This document shows, one piece after another, positions 1 to 9,257 of a stretch of DNA of 64,000 bases (positions are counted from its first letter, which is position 1; every line of letters starts with the position of its first letter). The stretch is from Sphingomonas aquatilis (GTDB lineage Bacteria; Pseudomonadota; Alphaproteobacteria; Sphingomonadales; Sphingomonadaceae): NCBI RefSeq assembly GCF_014196115.1, contig NZ_JACIDB010000001.1:310001-374000 (forward strand), given 5' to 3'. The notes below the pieces were generated by a model, which was given only the letters and a program-made list of their open reading frames with translations, did not search any database and was not told the DNA's origin. The translations under genes and the position numbers were made by a program.

Positions 1-5
1 ACGCC

Positions 6-824
6 ATGGCCGATCCCGCCACCGACCCGCTGCTGCGTATCGCCGCGGCCCTCGACCGCCTGTCGCCCCCGCCGCCGCCGGGCGCCGACCCCGCCGCGCA
101 CCCCGCGTATGTCTGGCGGGGGGACGTGCTGGTCGCCGCCCGTGCCTTCGCGCCGCTGCCGCCCGAATTGCTGGTCGGTATCGACAAGCAGAAGACCGCG
201 CTGATCGAGAATTTACGCCGCCTTGCGGCAGGCGCCGCGGCGCAGGACGTGCTGCTGTGGGGCGCGCGCGGCACGGGCAAGTCGGCGTTGGTCAAGGCCG
301 CGGTCGGCGCGGTGCAGGCCGAGGGCGGCGCCATCGCGCTGGTCGAGGTCGCGGCGCTCGACACGCTGCCGCAGCTCTTCGCCCGCCTCGCCAGCGTCAC
401 CCGCGCCTTCGCGCTGTTCCTCGACGATCTCGGCGTCGAAGCGCCCGCTGAGGGCCGCATCCTGCGCTCGCTGCTCGAAGGCGGCGCAGAGGCACGCCCG
501 GCCAACGTCCGCCTGCTCGTCACCGCCAACCGCCGCCACCTGATGCCGCGCGACATCGAGGAACAGAGCAGCGCGATCAACCCGCGCGACAGCATCGACG
601 ACCAGCTCGCGCTCGCCGATCGCTTCGGTCTCAGCCTCGGCTTCCACGCGCTCGACCAGGACGGCTATTGCGCGATCGTCGCCGGCTACGCCGCCCGCTA
701 CGACCTGCCCTTCGACGCGGCGGAGGCGATCAACTGGGCTACCCGCCGCGGCAGCCGCTCGGGCCGCGTGGCATGGCAATATGTCACCGAGGTCGCCGGC
801 CGCCTGGGGCGCAGCCTGCCCTAA
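6..824 (+). CDS. DUF815-family AAA ATPase
   Basis: A 272-residue P-loop ATPase of the DUF815 family. A Walker A motif GARGTGKS sits at about residues 86-93 and a Walker B-like FALFLDD at about 134-141. The segment VTANRRHLMPRDIEEQ (about residues 170-185) is typical of DUF815 proteins. The N-terminus has a proline run (about 21-25). The biochemical role of the family is not established, so only ATP binding can be inferred. The start at position 6 is the first ATG in the window; a start further upstream cannot be excluded because only five bases precede it. The gene is followed by a repeat-rich spacer and then a convergent ABC-F gene, so it does not share a transcript with what follows. Confidence 0.85.
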   Translation: MADPATDPLLRIAAALDRLSPPPPPGADPAAHPAYVWRGDVLVAARAFAPLPPELLVGIDKQKTALIENLRRLAAGAAAQDVLLWGARGTGKSALVKAAVGAVQAEGGAIALVEVAALDTLPQLFARLASVTRAFALFLDDLGVEAPAEGRILRSLLEGGAEARPANVRLLVTANRRHLMPRDIEEQSSAINPRDSIDDQLALADRFGLSLGFHALDQDGYCAIVAGYAARYDLPFDAAEAINWATRRGSRSGRVAWQYVTEVAGRLGRSLP

Positions 825-1128
825 TCCGAAGGAAGACGCCCCTCCTTCGTCATCCCGGCGAACGCCGGGATCAATGGACACGGTGAAGCAGGCGAGGGCA
901 CGCGACCCACAAGCCGCCCGCAACCATAAATCCCGGCCTCCGCCGGGATGACGAAGGGGGGCGACGCCTTTCAAAAAAACCGTCATTCCGGCCCGCAGCG
1001 CCCTCTCCCTCTGGGAGAGGGAAGGGGCCCGCCGCTTTAGCGGTGGGAAGGGTGAGGGTGGGTGCGGAACGGTCACCGACTGCCACCAGCCGTCCCGCAC
1101 CTACCCTCACCTGTCGCCGGCAGCGCGC
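825..1128. other. Intergenic spacer with inverted repeats
   Basis: This 304-base stretch lies between two convergent genes and has no convincing gene. It holds the inverted repeat at 848-953 and short GC-rich hairpin sequence around 1009-1060 (CTCTCCC ... GGGAGAGGG). Its likely role is transcription termination from both sides, which is an inference from its position. Confidence 0.6.
848..953. repeat. Dispersed inverted repeat, CGTCATCCCGGCG type
   Basis: The left part (CGTCATCCCGGCG, then CGCCGGGA) and the right part (TCCCGGC, then CCGGGATGACG) are reverse complements separated by about 60 bases. Relatives of this unit occur in the window at 9258-9353, 19910-19990 and 47447-47474. They look like REP-type intergenic palindromes. 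Confidence 0.75.
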
Positions 1129-2907
1129 TCACCCCATCCCCTCAACCTGCTCCGCCAGTTCCAGCCAGCGCATCTCCGCCGCGTCCTTCTCGGCCCGCGC
1201 CGCCTCGATCGCCGCGCTCAGCGCCGCGAAGCGTTTCGGATCGCGCGTGTAGAGCGCCGGGTCCGCCATCGCCGCCTCGTCGCGTGCGATCGCCGCATCC
1301 AGCGCCTCGATCCGGCTGGGCAGCTGGTCGTAATCGCGCTGGTCCTTATAGCTGAGCTTGGTCTTCGCCTGTACCGGCGCCACCGCGACCGGCTTGGGCG
1401 CCGCCTTCTTCGCGGCCGCGACCGGCGTCTTCCGCTGCCGCTCCCAATCCTCATATCCGCCCGCGACCACGTCGACCGTCCCCGATCCGTCGAGGCCCAG
1501 CGTCACCGTCACCGTGCGGTCCAGGAAGTCGCGATCGTGGCTGACGATCAGCACAGTCCCCGCATAATCGGCGATCACCTCCTGCAACAGGTCGAGCGTT
1601 TCGAGGTCGAGGTCGTTGGTCGGCTCGTCGAGCACCAGCAGGTTCGATTCGCGCGCAAACTCGCGCGCCAGCAGCAGACGTGAGCGCTCGCCGCCCGACA
1701 GCGTCCCGACCTTCGCCTCCGCCAGCGAGGGATCGAAAAGGAATTCCTTCAGATAGCCGTGGATGTGCTTCCTCACCCCCAGCACGTCGATCCAGTCGCC
1801 ACCGTCGGCCAGCACCTCGCGCACCGTCTTGGTCGGCGCCATCAGGCTGCGCTGCTGGTCGATGACGATGCCGTCCAGCGTCTTGGCGAGCTTCACCTCG
1901 CCGTCGTCGGGCGCCATCTCGCCGGTCAGCAGCTTCAGCAGCGTCGTCTTGCCCGCCCCGTTGCGGCCGACGATGCCGATCCGGTCGCCGCGCGTGACGC
2001 GCAGGGTGAGGTCCTTGATGATCGCACGCTCACCAAAGCTCTTCGACGCATGCTTCACGTCGATCACGACCTTGGTCTTGCTGTCGTCCGCCGCCGTCGC
2101 GAGGTTCGCTGCCCCCTGCGGCCCGATCATCGCCGCGCGTTCGGCGCGCATCTCCTTCAGCTTCGCAAGCCGGCCCTGGTTACGTCGCCGCCGCCCAGTG
2201 ACGCCACGTTGCAGCCAATGCTCCTCGATCTTCAGCTTGGCATCGAGCCGCTGCGCATTGCGCTCTTCCTCGGCATAGACCTGCTCGGTCCACGCCTCGA
2301 ACCCGCCGAAGCCGATTTCGGCACGCCGGATCGACCCGCGGTCCATCCACAGCGTCTGCTTGGTCAGGCGCGTCAGGAAGGTGCGGTCGTGGCTGATGAC
2401 GACGAACGCGCCCTTGAACCGGCCCAGCCAGTCCTCCAGCCAGTCGATCGCGGCGATGTCGAGGTGATTGGTCGGCTCGTCGAGCAGCAGTACGTCGGGG
2501 TCCTGCGCCAGCGCACGCACGATCGCCGCGCGCCGCCGCTCGCCGCCCGATGCGGACGCCGCCTCCCGGCCAAGGTCGATACCCAATTGATCGGCGATCG
2601 CCTCCGCTTCATGGCGTAAGGGCGCATCGTCGCCGCGCAGCACGTAATCGGCGAGGGTCGCGCAGCCCGCCAGGCTCGGCTCCTGCTCCAGCAGGACCAC
2701 GCGCGTACCCGGTACGATCACGCGCCGCCCCTCGTCGGCGTCGATCGCGCCGGCGATCAGCTTCAGCAGCGTCGTCTTGCCCGCGCCGTTGCGCCCGATC
2801 AGCGCCAGCCGGTCGCGTGCGCCGATGTGGATGTCGAGGTGGCGGAACAGCCAGCCGTGGCCCTGGATAACGCCAAGGTCTTCGTAAGCGAGAATGGGGG
2901 CAGCCAT
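1129..2907 (-). CDS. ABC-F family ATP-binding protein (Uup-like)
   Basis: A soluble ABC-F protein of 592 residues with two ATP-binding domains and no membrane segments. The first Walker A (GRNGAGKT) is near residues 38-45, with a variant signature SGGERRRAAI and LDEPTNHLD. The second domain has [18 protein letters not shown] and LDEPTNDLD. A charged C-terminal extension after the second domain (about residue 510 onward, rich in Ala, Glu and Lys) suits the coiled-coil tail of Uup-type members. ABC-F proteins act on ribosomes; Uup has also been linked to DNA transactions. The start at MAAPILAYED was chosen because the domain begins there; a longer reading to position 2946 adds only an unconserved stretch. 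Confidence 0.9.
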   Translation of the reverse strand: MAAPILAYEDLGVIQGHGWLFRHLDIHIGARDRLALIGRNGAGKTTLLKLIAGAIDADEGRRVIVPGTRVVLLEQEPSLAGCATLADYVLRGDDAPLRHEAEAIADQLGIDLGREAASASGGERRRAAIVRALAQDPDVLLLDEPTNHLDIAAIDWLEDWLGRFKGAFVVISHDRTFLTRLTKQTLWMDRGSIRRAEIGFGGFEAWTEQVYAEEERNAQRLDAKLKIEEHWLQRGVTGRRRRNQGRLAKLKEMRAERAAMIGPQGAANLATAADDSKTKVVIDVKHASKSFGERAIIKDLTLRVTRGDRIGIVGRNGAGKTTLLKLLTGEMAPDDGEVKLAKTLDGIVIDQQRSLMAPTKTVREVLADGGDWIDVLGVRKHIHGYLKEFLFDPSLAEAKVGTLSGGERSRLLLAREFARESNLLVLDEPTNDLDLETLDLLQEVIADYAGTVLIVSHDRDFLDRTVTVTLGLDGSGTVDVVAGGYEDWERQRKTPVAAAKKAAPKPVAVAPVQAKTKLSYKDQRDYDQLPSRIEALDAAIARDEAAMADPALYTRDPKRFAALSAAIEAARAEKDAAEMRWLELAEQVEGMG

Positions 2908-3028
2908 GATGCGCCCGCAGGTAGGCGGCGGCGCGGGCTGCGGCAAGCGTGGCGAGTGGCTGTGCCTGAATGGTATGCAACCGTGTCATTCACAGGGTGT
3001 TCAATGCCTCCCGCTTATGCAAGGCGTC

Positions 3029-3334
3029 ATGAAGATGGTTCTGCCCGTGTTGCTCCTTGCCCTGGCCGCGCCGGTGCCCGCGTTCGCGCAGGCGCCCGAC
3101 CAGCGTCGCAGCGACCAGGAGCGCGCCTATGACGCCCGCCGCAAGGGCGAGATGCTGTCGCCGCGCGCGATCGAGGCGCGGGTGATCCCGACGATGAAGG
3201 GCTATGAATATCTGGGCTTCGACCTCGATTTCGGCAGCTCGGTTTACACGCTCAAGTTCATGCGCGATGGCGTCGTGGTATGGGTCGATGTCGATGGCCG
3301 CTCGGGCCAGATCATTGGCCGGACCGGAAGATAA
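3029..3334 (+). CDS. Secreted PepSY-like protein
   Basis: A 101-residue exported protein. Residues 1 to about 22 form a signal peptide (MKMVLPVLLLALAAPVPAFA, cleavage expected after AFA). The mature part has the strand pattern of a single PepSY-type domain, including the run YEYLGFDLDFGSSVYTLKF and ending DVDGRSGQIIGR. The start was chosen at 3029 because the signal peptide begins there. It lies 12 bases before the response-regulator gene, so the two are probably co-transcribed. PepSY genes often sit beside PhoP/PhoQ-like pairs; this one may be a periplasmic modulator of the sensor or simply a co-regulated protein. Confidence 0.8.
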   Translation: MKMVLPVLLLALAAPVPAFAQAPDQRRSDQERAYDARRKGEMLSPRAIEARVIPTMKGYEYLGFDLDFGSSVYTLKFMRDGVVVWVDVDGRSGQIIGRTGR

Positions 3335-3346
3335 AGAGGGACTGAC

Positions 3347-4012
3347 ATGCGCGTTCTGATCGTCGAGGACGAGCCGAATCTCGGGACACAGCTCAAGAAC
3401 ACGCTCGAAGGCGCGGGCTATGCCATCGATCTCGCCACCGATGGCGAAGAGGGGCACTTCTTGGGGTCCACCGAGAATTACGACGCGATCGTCCTCGACC
3501 TCGGCCTGCCCGAGATCGACGGCTTGACCGTGCTCGACCGTTGGCGCAAGGAAGGCAAAACGATGCCCGTCCTCGTCCTCACCGCGCGCGACAGCTGGTC
3601 GGACAAGGTGGCGGGGCTCGACGCCGGCGCCGACGATTACGTCGCCAAGCCGTTCCAGACCGAGGAACTGATCGCCCGCCTTCGCGCGCTGATCCGCCGC
3701 GCGTCGGGCAATGCGTCGAGCGAGCTCACCGCCGGCGACGTCCGCCTCGACACGCGTTCGGGCAAGGTGACCAAGGCCGGCGAACCGGTGAAGCTGACCG
3801 CGCAGGAATACAAGTTGCTCAGCTACCTGCTCCATCACAAGGGCAAGGTGGTCAGCCGCACCGAGCTGATCGAACATATCTACGATCAGGATTTCGACCG
3901 CGATTCGAACACGATCGAAGTGTTCGTGACGCGCATCCGCAAGAAGCTGGGCCAGGACGTCATCACCACGATCCGCGGCCTCGGCTACAGCCTCGAAGAT
4001 CCCGACGCCTGA
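3347..4012 (+). CDS. OmpR/PhoP-family response regulator
   Basis: A two-component response regulator of 221 residues. The receiver domain (residues 1-115) shows the acidic pocket VEDEP, the phospho-acceptor Asp51 in IVLDLGLPEIDG and the conserved Lys101 in VAKPF. The C-terminal winged-helix domain (about 125-218) has LTAQEYKLLSYLLHHKGKVVSR and ends RGLGYSLE, as in OmpR/PhoP regulators. A purine-rich Shine-Dalgarno sequence (AAGAGGGA) precedes the ATG. The histidine kinase gene begins 112 bases downstream, after a perfect palindrome, and is presumed to be its partner. Confidence 0.95.
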   Translation: MRVLIVEDEPNLGTQLKNTLEGAGYAIDLATDGEEGHFLGSTENYDAIVLDLGLPEIDGLTVLDRWRKEGKTMPVLVLTARDSWSDKVAGLDAGADDYVAKPFQTEELIARLRALIRRASGNASSELTAGDVRLDTRSGKVTKAGEPVKLTAQEYKLLSYLLHHKGKVVSRTELIEHIYDQDFDRDSNTIEVFVTRIRKKLGQDVITTIRGLGYSLEDPDA

Positions 4013-4037
4013 CCGGCGCCCGTCCGCCCATCCCACC

Positions 4038-4103
4038 CCGTTCGCCCTGAGCCTGTCGAAGGGCAGGTGAGCCCAAGCCCTTCGACAGGCTCAGGGCGAA
4101 CGG
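4038..4103. repeat. Perfect 26-bp inverted repeat (CTGTCGAAGGG type)
   Basis: The arms at 4038-4063 and 4078-4103 are exact reverse complements (core CCTGTCGAAGGG / CCCTTCGACAGG) around a 14-base loop. It separates the response-regulator and kinase genes and could attenuate or stabilise the shared transcript. A diverged copy is at 43483-43573 and a half-site at about 10448-10475. This family is widespread between genes in sphingomonads. Confidence 0.85.
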
Positions 4104-4124
4104 CTGGAGAAGGTCCTCATCGTC

Positions 4125-5522
4125 ATGGACACCCCCCCGCTCGCCGAATCGCCGCCCAGCAAGCGCGCGAAGACCACCGGATCGCTGTCGCGCCGCATGA
4201 TCCTGATTGCGGCGGCGTGGATCGGGCTGCTGCTGGTCGGCGGCGGCTTCGCGCTCGATCGCGTGCTGGTCTCCGCCGTCACGCGCAACTTCGACGACCA
4301 GCTGCAATATGTGCTGCGCTCGCTGCTCGCCTCGTCCGAGATCGGGCCGGATGGCGAGGTGCTGTTCGGCCGCGACGCCGCGACCGATCCGCGATTCGTC
4401 GAGCCCTATTCAGGCCTGTACTGGCAGGTGTCTGCGCCAGGGGCGCGGGGCAGCAGCGACACGGTCTTCCCCTCTCGCTCGCTGTGGGATCGCCGACTGC
4501 AATTTGGCGCCACCCATGATGACCGCAACGTCCATATCTACGACAGCCGTCAGTTTCGTGACGAAAAGCTGCGGATCGTCGAGCGCGACGCGCAGCTGCC
4601 CGGCTCTCCGATCCATTGGCGCTTCCAGGTCGCACAAAGCCGTGCGGCGCTCGATGCGCAGATCACCGTGCTGCGGCGGACGTTGGTGCGCAGCTTCGCG
4701 CTACTCGGGCTGGGCCTCGTCGTGCTGGCGTGGCTTCAGACCTCCTACGGTCTGTGGCCGCTGCGCCGGGTGCGCGAAGAGATCGCCCGGATGCGCGCCG
4801 GCCAGTCGAACCGCATCGACACCGCCATGCCCGACGAGGTCGCGCCGATGGTCGAGGAGTTGAACGCGCTCATCGAACACAACGAACGCCAGGCCGAGGA
4901 AGCGCGCCGCCACGCCGGCAACCTCGCCCATGCGCTCAAGACGCCGCTGACGGTCATCATGAACGCCGCGACCGCCCAGTCCGAAGACCTCGCCGACACG
5001 GTGATCCGCGAAGCGCGCACGATGCGGCGCCAGGTCGACCACCATCTCGCTCGTGCCCGCGCGGTCGGCCGCCGCGGCTCGGCGCACAGCCGTGCGGACG
5101 TCTGGCCCAGCCTCGAATCGGTCGAGCGCGCGGTGGCGCGGCTGTACCGCCACGTCCGCATCGACATCACCGGCCCCAAGGATCTGCAGGTCCATGTCGA
5201 ACGGCAGGACCTCGACGAAATGCTCGGCAATTTGGTGGAGAATGCGGCGAAGTACGGCGGCGGCAGCGTCTTCGTGACGGTGACGGGGCAGGCGGGCTTC
5301 GTCGAACTGATGATCGAGGACGACGGCGTCGGCATCCCCGAGGAAGACCGCATCCGCATTTTCGACCGCGGTGTCCGCCTGGATACGGGCAAGCCCGGCA
5401 CCGGGCTGGGCCTCGCGATCGTCCGCGACGTCGCCGAAATCTACGGCGGCACCGTCGCACTCGAGGAAAGCGAGGACCTCGGCGGCCTCCTCGTCCGCCT
5501 GCGACTGCCCGCCGCCAACTGA
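4125..5522 (+). CDS. Sensor histidine kinase
   Basis: A 465-residue membrane sensor kinase. Membrane helices at about residues 25-45 and 190-208 enclose a periplasmic sensor region of about 145 residues. A HAMP-like linker follows at about 208-260. The dimerisation domain holds the phospho-acceptor His269 in NLAHALKTPL. The ATPase domain shows the N box NLVENAAKYG, the G1 box DDGVGIPEED and the G2 box GTGLGLAIVRDV. It follows the OmpR-type regulator and is most likely its partner; the arrangement resembles PhoP/PhoQ-type systems. The signal sensed cannot be read from the sequence. Its last 40 or so codons were duplicated downstream (see 5680-5803). Confidence 0.93.
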   Translation: MDTPPLAESPPSKRAKTTGSLSRRMILIAAAWIGLLLVGGGFALDRVLVSAVTRNFDDQLQYVLRSLLASSEIGPDGEVLFGRDAATDPRFVEPYSGLYWQVSAPGARGSSDTVFPSRSLWDRRLQFGATHDDRNVHIYDSRQFRDEKLRIVERDAQLPGSPIHWRFQVAQSRAALDAQITVLRRTLVRSFALLGLGLVVLAWLQTSYGLWPLRRVREEIARMRAGQSNRIDTAMPDEVAPMVEELNALIEHNERQAEEARRHAGNLAHALKTPLTVIMNAATAQSEDLADTVIREARTMRRQVDHHLARARAVGRRGSAHSRADVWPSLESVERAVARLYRHVRIDITGPKDLQVHVERQDLDEMLGNLVENAAKYGGGSVFVTVTGQAGFVELMIEDDGVGIPEEDRIRIFDRGVRLDTGKPGTGLGLAIVRDVAEIYGGTVALEESEDLGGLLVRLRLPAAN

Positions 5523-5547
5523 GGCACGGCACCGCCGCCCCATCCCC

Positions 5548-5655
5548 CCGTCACCCCGGACTCGTTCCGGGGTCCACTCTGCGGCGAGGGGGATGATCGA
5601 GCCTCTTGCTTCCCCCAGCGGCCCAGTGGACCCCGGAACAAGTCCGGGGTGACGG
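5548..5655. repeat. Dispersed inverted repeat, CGTCACCCCGG type (copy A)
   Basis: The left end CCGTCACCCCGGACTCG and the right end AGTCCGGGGTGACGG are reverse complements around about 75 bases of spacer. It is part of the tandemly duplicated segment behind the kinase gene; the second copy is at 5830-5939. Related units occur at 16475-16557, 49222-49309, 55896-56003 and 60258-60290. Confidence 0.8.
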
Positions 5656-5679
5656 ACAGAAGGGGGAAAGGATTGCCGA

Positions 5680-5803
5680 AATCGGGCTGGGCTTGGCGAT
5701 TATCCGCGACGTCGCCAAAATCTCATGCGACGGCGGCGCGTTGGAGGAACGCGAGGACCCCGGCGGCCGTCTCGTCCGGCTAAGGCTGCCCGCCGCAAAC
5801 TGA
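5680..5803 (+). pseudogene. Decayed duplicate of the histidine kinase 3' end
   Basis: The stretch from about 5680 to the TGA at 5801-5803 encodes a recognisable copy of the last 40 or so residues of the kinase ending at 5522: GLGLAIIRDVAKI against GLGLAIVRDVAEI, and a shared ending VRLRLPAAN. It starts inside the G2 box and has no start codon or upstream domain. The offset from the parent stop codon is 281 bases, and the flanking palindrome is duplicated with it. It is a pseudogene fragment from a tandem duplication, not an independent gene. Confidence 0.85.
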
Positions 5804-5829
5804 AGCGCGGCACGGCCGCCCCAATCCCC

Positions 5830-5939
5830 CCGTCACCCCGGACTCGTTCCGGGGTCCACCGGGCCGCAGGGGGAAGGCGAGAGGCGTTAGCCTTTCCCCT
5901 CGCCGCAGAGTGGACCCCGGAACAAGTCCGGAGTGACGG
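5830..5939. repeat. Dispersed inverted repeat, CGTCACCCCGG type (copy B)
   Basis: The second copy of the palindrome found at 5548-5655, carried in the same tandem duplication. Its left end CCGTCACCCCGG and right end CCGGAGTGACGG are again reverse complements with one mismatch. The rest of the 5523-5994 spacer consists of these two palindromes and the kinase remnant; no other gene is seen there. Confidence 0.8.
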
Positions 5940-5994
5940 AAGGGAAGGGCGAAAGGATTGCCGCCCCCACACCTCCACCGCTAACGCGCGCCCA

Positions 5995-6672
5995 ATGCCC
6001 GCCTTCCGCCCGATCCTCGCCGGCGCCCAGTTCGGCGACCGCCTCCGTGCCGGCCTTGGCGCCGCCTGCGGCATCCTGTTCACCGGCCTGATCGCTGCGC
6101 TCGCCACCCACGCGGGCACCTCGCCGCTGCTTGTCGCCCCGATCGGCGCGAGCGCGGTGCTCGTATTCGCCGTCCCCGCCAGCCCGCTCGCGCAGCCCTG
6201 GTCGGTGATCGGCGGCAACAGCGTCTCGGGCTTATGGGCGCTGCTGGTGGTCGCGCTCGTGCCACACACGGCGCTCGCGGCCGCAATCGCGGTCGGCGGC
6301 GCGATCGTCGTCATGTCGCTGGCGCGCTGCCTGCATCCGCCCGGCGGCGCGGTGGCCTTGAGCGTCGTGCTGCTGACCGCCGCACACACGCCGGCCAGCC
6401 CGTGGTTTCCGCTCTCGCCGGTCGCGCTCGACTCGGCGCTGCTTGTGCTCGCGGGCCTCGCCTTCCATCGCGTGTCAGGCCACGCCTATCCGCACCGGGT
6501 CGCGCCGGTGCCGGCCTCCCCCTTCACCGATGGCGACATCGACGCCGCGCTCGCCGACATGCACGAGACGTTCGACATCGCGCGCGAAGACCTCGACGCG
6601 CTGCTCGCCCGCGCGGCGCATCACGCGCGGGTCAGGCAGGCACCGCCAGCCCGCTCAACACCTCGGCGGTGA
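5995..6672 (+). CDS. HPP family membrane protein
   Basis: A 225-residue integral membrane protein of the HPP family. The family motif is visible as [10 protein letters not shown] at about residues 103-112, and there are about four to five hydrophobic helices between residues 15 and 160. The polar tail (about 175-225) is cytoplasmic in style. HPP proteins have been linked to nitrite transport in cyanobacteria and plastids, but the substrate here is unknown. The ATG at 5995 was chosen because it begins the conserved region; the frame extends upstream only through the kinase remnant. The 3' end overlaps the convergent oxidoreductase gene by 41 bases. Confidence 0.85.
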   Translation: MPAFRPILAGAQFGDRLRAGLGAACGILFTGLIAALATHAGTSPLLVAPIGASAVLVFAVPASPLAQPWSVIGGNSVSGLWALLVVALVPHTALAAAIAVGGAIVVMSLARCLHPPGGAVALSVVLLTAAHTPASPWFPLSPVALDSALLVLAGLAFHRVSGHAYPHRVAPVPASPFTDGDIDAALADMHETFDIAREDLDALLARAAHHARVRQAPPARSTPRR

Positions 6673-7630
6673 TAGCCAGGCTCCGCTTGCGCGCCTCGTG
6701 ATCGTAGATCGCGCTCGCCACCATCACCTCGTCCACACCCGTCCGCTCGAGGAACGCCGCGGTCTGGCGCGCCACCGTCGCGGGCGATCCCACCGCCGAA
6801 CATTGCAGCACATGGTCGAGGATCCCCGACCCCTGCGGCCCCAGCGACGCGCGATAGCCTGCGACTGGCGGCGGCAGCTGGCGCGGATTGCCGGTGCGCA
6901 GCGCGACGAACGACTGCTGCTGCGAACTCGCCAGCAGCTCGGCCTCCTCATCGGTGTCGGCGGCGAAGACGTTGAACCCCGCCATCGCATACGGCCGGTC
7001 GAGCTGCGCCGAGGGGCGGAAGTCGCGCCGATAGATCGCCAGCGCCGCATCCAGCGCATCGGGCGCGAAGTGCGAGGCGAAGGCATAGGGCAGCCCCAGC
7101 GCCGCCGCGAGCTGCGCCCCGAAGGTGCTCGACCCCAAAATCCACAGCGGCACGTTCGCACCCGCGCCCGGCGTCGCGGCGATCCCGGTGCGCCCGTCGT
7201 CGGCGAAATAGCTCTGCAATTCCATCACGTCGCGCGGGAAGGCATTGGGGTCGCTGTCCAGCGTCCGCCGCATCGCCTGCGCGACGCGCTGGTCCGATCC
7301 CGGCGCGCGGCCCAGGCCCAGGTCGATCCGCCCGGGGAACAGCGCGTCGAGCGTCCCGAATTGTTCGGCGATGATCAGCGGCGCATGGTTGGGCAGCATG
7401 ATTCCGCCCGCACCGACGCGGATCGTCTTCGTCGCCGCGGCGACATGGCCGATCACCACCGCGGTCGCCGCGCTGGCGATGCCGCGCATGCCATGATGCT
7501 CCGCCACCCAATAGCGCTGGAAACCCAGCGTCTCGGCGTGGCGCGCCAGGTCGGCGGCACGGCTGAGCGATTGCGAGACGGTGCCGCCTTCGACGACGGG
7601 CACCAGATCGAGCAGGGAAAAGCGTGTCAT
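6632..7630 (-). CDS. LLM-class flavin-dependent oxidoreductase
   Basis: A 332-residue luciferase-like monooxygenase family protein. Family features include the N-terminal SLLDLVPV, the segment [28 protein letters not shown], and a C-terminal [26 protein letters not shown]. These match the single-component subgroup often annotated as alkanal-monooxygenase-like (YhbW/LuxA-like). A reduced flavin is the expected cofactor; the substrate is unknown. The start [10 protein letters not shown] at 7630 was chosen because the fold begins there. It is divergent from the HAD gene that starts at 7749. Confidence 0.88.
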   Translation of the reverse strand: MTRFSLLDLVPVVEGGTVSQSLSRAADLARHAETLGFQRYWVAEHHGMRGIASAATAVVIGHVAAATKTIRVGAGGIMLPNHAPLIIAEQFGTLDALFPGRIDLGLGRAPGSDQRVAQAMRRTLDSDPNAFPRDVMELQSYFADDGRTGIAATPGAGANVPLWILGSSTFGAQLAAALGLPYAFASHFAPDALDAALAIYRRDFRPSAQLDRPYAMAGFNVFAADTDEEAELLASSQQQSFVALRTGNPRQLPPPVAGYRASLGPQGSGILDHVLQCSAVGSPATVARQTAAFLERTGVDEVMVASAIYDHEARKRSLAITAEVLSGLAVPA

Positions 7631-7748
7631 GCCACGAATATGGTTATGCGAGTGATCGCTCGCAATCATAGAGTGGCTTGTCCCGCCCCAAGCCAAAGCA
7701 CGCCGCCCTTGCTTGTGCAGGGCCGCCGCCCCGCCTAGACGCGCGGCG

Positions 7749-8414
7749 ATGCTGCCTGCGCTCGCCCATATCGACACCTGGATCTTCGATCTGGACAATA
7801 CGCTCTATCCGGCGCGCGCGAACCTGTTCGCGCAGATCGACCAGCGGATGACCGATTATGTCGCGCGGCTGCTCGAACTGCCGTGGGACGAGGCGCGCCG
7901 GCTGCAGAAGGACTATTTCCACCGCCACGGCACGACGCTGACCGGGCTGATGGCCGAACATCACGTCGATCCGCACGATTTCCTGGCCGATGTCCATGCG
8001 ATCGAGATGGACGTGCTGGAGGCCGACGCCCCGCTCGCCGCCGCGATCGCGCAACTGCCGGGCCGCAAGCTCGTCTTCACCAACGGCGACAAGCCCTATG
8101 CGCTGCGCGTCCTCGACCGTCTGGGCCTGGGCGACGCGTTCGAGGCGGTGCACGACATTCACGCAATGGATTTGGTGCCGAAGCCGCACGCCTCGGCCTA
8201 TGCCGGTCTCTGCGCCGCCTTCGGTATCGATCCCACCCGCGCGATCTTCTTCGAAGACATGGCGCGCAACCTCACGCCCGCCAAGGCGATCGGCATGACC
8301 ACGGTCTGGATCGACAACGGCTCCGAACAGGGGCCGGAAGCGGCACGCGACCATATCGATTTCACCGTCCACGACCTCGCGCCGTGGCTGCAACATGTCA
8401 TGGAGGCATCATGA
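7749..8414 (+). CDS. HAD-type pyrimidine 5'-nucleotidase
   Basis: A 221-residue haloacid dehalogenase superfamily hydrolase of the SDT1/pyrimidine 5'-nucleotidase subgroup. The nucleophile motif is [10 protein letters not shown] (about residues 12-21), motif II is VFTNGD (near 115), and motif III/IV is IFFEDMARN (near 175). It is predicted to dephosphorylate pyrimidine nucleoside monophosphates or a similar small phosphate. The stop codon overlaps the dapD start in ATGA (8411-8414), so the two are translationally coupled; the same arrangement is common in alphaproteobacteria. Confidence 0.87.
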   Translation: MLPALAHIDTWIFDLDNTLYPARANLFAQIDQRMTDYVARLLELPWDEARRLQKDYFHRHGTTLTGLMAEHHVDPHDFLADVHAIEMDVLEADAPLAAAIAQLPGRKLVFTNGDKPYALRVLDRLGLGDAFEAVHDIHAMDLVPKPHASAYAGLCAAFGIDPTRAIFFEDMARNLTPAKAIGMTTVWIDNGSEQGPEAARDHIDFTVHDLAPWLQHVMEAS

Positions 8415-9238
8415 GCCAGGATCTTCAGCCCATCATCGATTCCGCGTGGGAGGCCCGCGCCGATCTGGGCTTCGGCACGATGGGCGAGGTCCGCAATGCG
8501 GTCGACAGCGCGCTTGCGCTGCTCGACGCTGGCACGGCGCGCGTCGCCGAACCGGACGGCAATGGCGGCTGGCGCGTCAATCAGTGGCTCAAGAAAGCGG
8601 TGCTGCTGAGCTTCCGCCTCAACGACAACAGCCTGATCGATAACGGCCCCGGCGCCGGCCATTGGTTCGACAAGGTGCCCTCGAAGTTCTCGGGCTGGAG
8701 CGAGGCCGAATTCCGCGCCGCCGGCTTCCGAGCCGTCCCCGGCAGCGTCGTGCGCCGCGGCGCCTATGTCGCCCCCGGTGCGATCCTGATGCCGAGCTTC
8801 GTCAACATCGGCGCCTATGTCGGCGAAGGCACGATGGTCGACACCTGGGCGACCGTCGGCTCCTGCGCGCAGATCGGCAAGAACGTCCACCTGTCGGGCG
8901 GCGCCGGGATCGGCGGCGTGCTCGAACCGCTCCAGGCCGATCCCGTCATCATCGGCGACGGCGCCTTCATCGGCGCCCGCGCCGAGGTCGCCGAGGGCGT
9001 CCGCGTCGGCGAAGGTGCGGTGCTGTCGATGGGCGTCTATCTCGGCGCCTCGACCAAGATCGTCGACCGCGAAACGGGCGAAGTCTTCAAGGGCGAAGTG
9101 CCGCCCTATGCCGTTGTCGTCCCCGGCTCGATGGGCGGCGGTGACGGGAAGCCGTCCCTGTACTGCGCCGTCATCGTCAAGCGCGTCGACGCCCAGACGC
9201 GCAGCAAGACCAGCATCAACGACCTGCTGCGCGACTGA
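8411..9238 (+). CDS. dapD: 2,3,4,5-tetrahydropyridine-2,6-dicarboxylate N-succinyltransferase
   Basis: DapD transfers a succinyl group from succinyl-CoA to tetrahydrodipicolinate in lysine and meso-diaminopimelate synthesis. The 275-residue length matches the family. An N-terminal helical domain precedes a left-handed beta-helix of hexapeptide repeats (about residues 110-220), with the recognisable block [20 protein letters not shown] and the following [13 protein letters not shown]. The ATG overlaps the stop of the HAD gene. A repeat-containing spacer follows the gene. Confidence 0.96.
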   Translation: MSQDLQPIIDSAWEARADLGFGTMGEVRNAVDSALALLDAGTARVAEPDGNGGWRVNQWLKKAVLLSFRLNDNSLIDNGPGAGHWFDKVPSKFSGWSEAEFRAAGFRAVPGSVVRRGAYVAPGAILMPSFVNIGAYVGEGTMVDTWATVGSCAQIGKNVHLSGGAGIGGVLEPLQADPVIIGDGAFIGARAEVAEGVRVGEGAVLSMGVYLGASTKIVDRETGEVFKGEVPPYAVVVPGSMGGGDGKPSLYCAVIVKRVDAQTRSKTSINDLLRD

Positions 9239-9257
9239 GTCTCCACCCAACCCACTC

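Noticed and set aside
5725..5994. Upstream in-frame extension of the HPP protein
   Set aside because: It reads through the kinase remnant and palindrome in another frame and gives low-complexity basic sequence; the ATG at 5995 fits the family.
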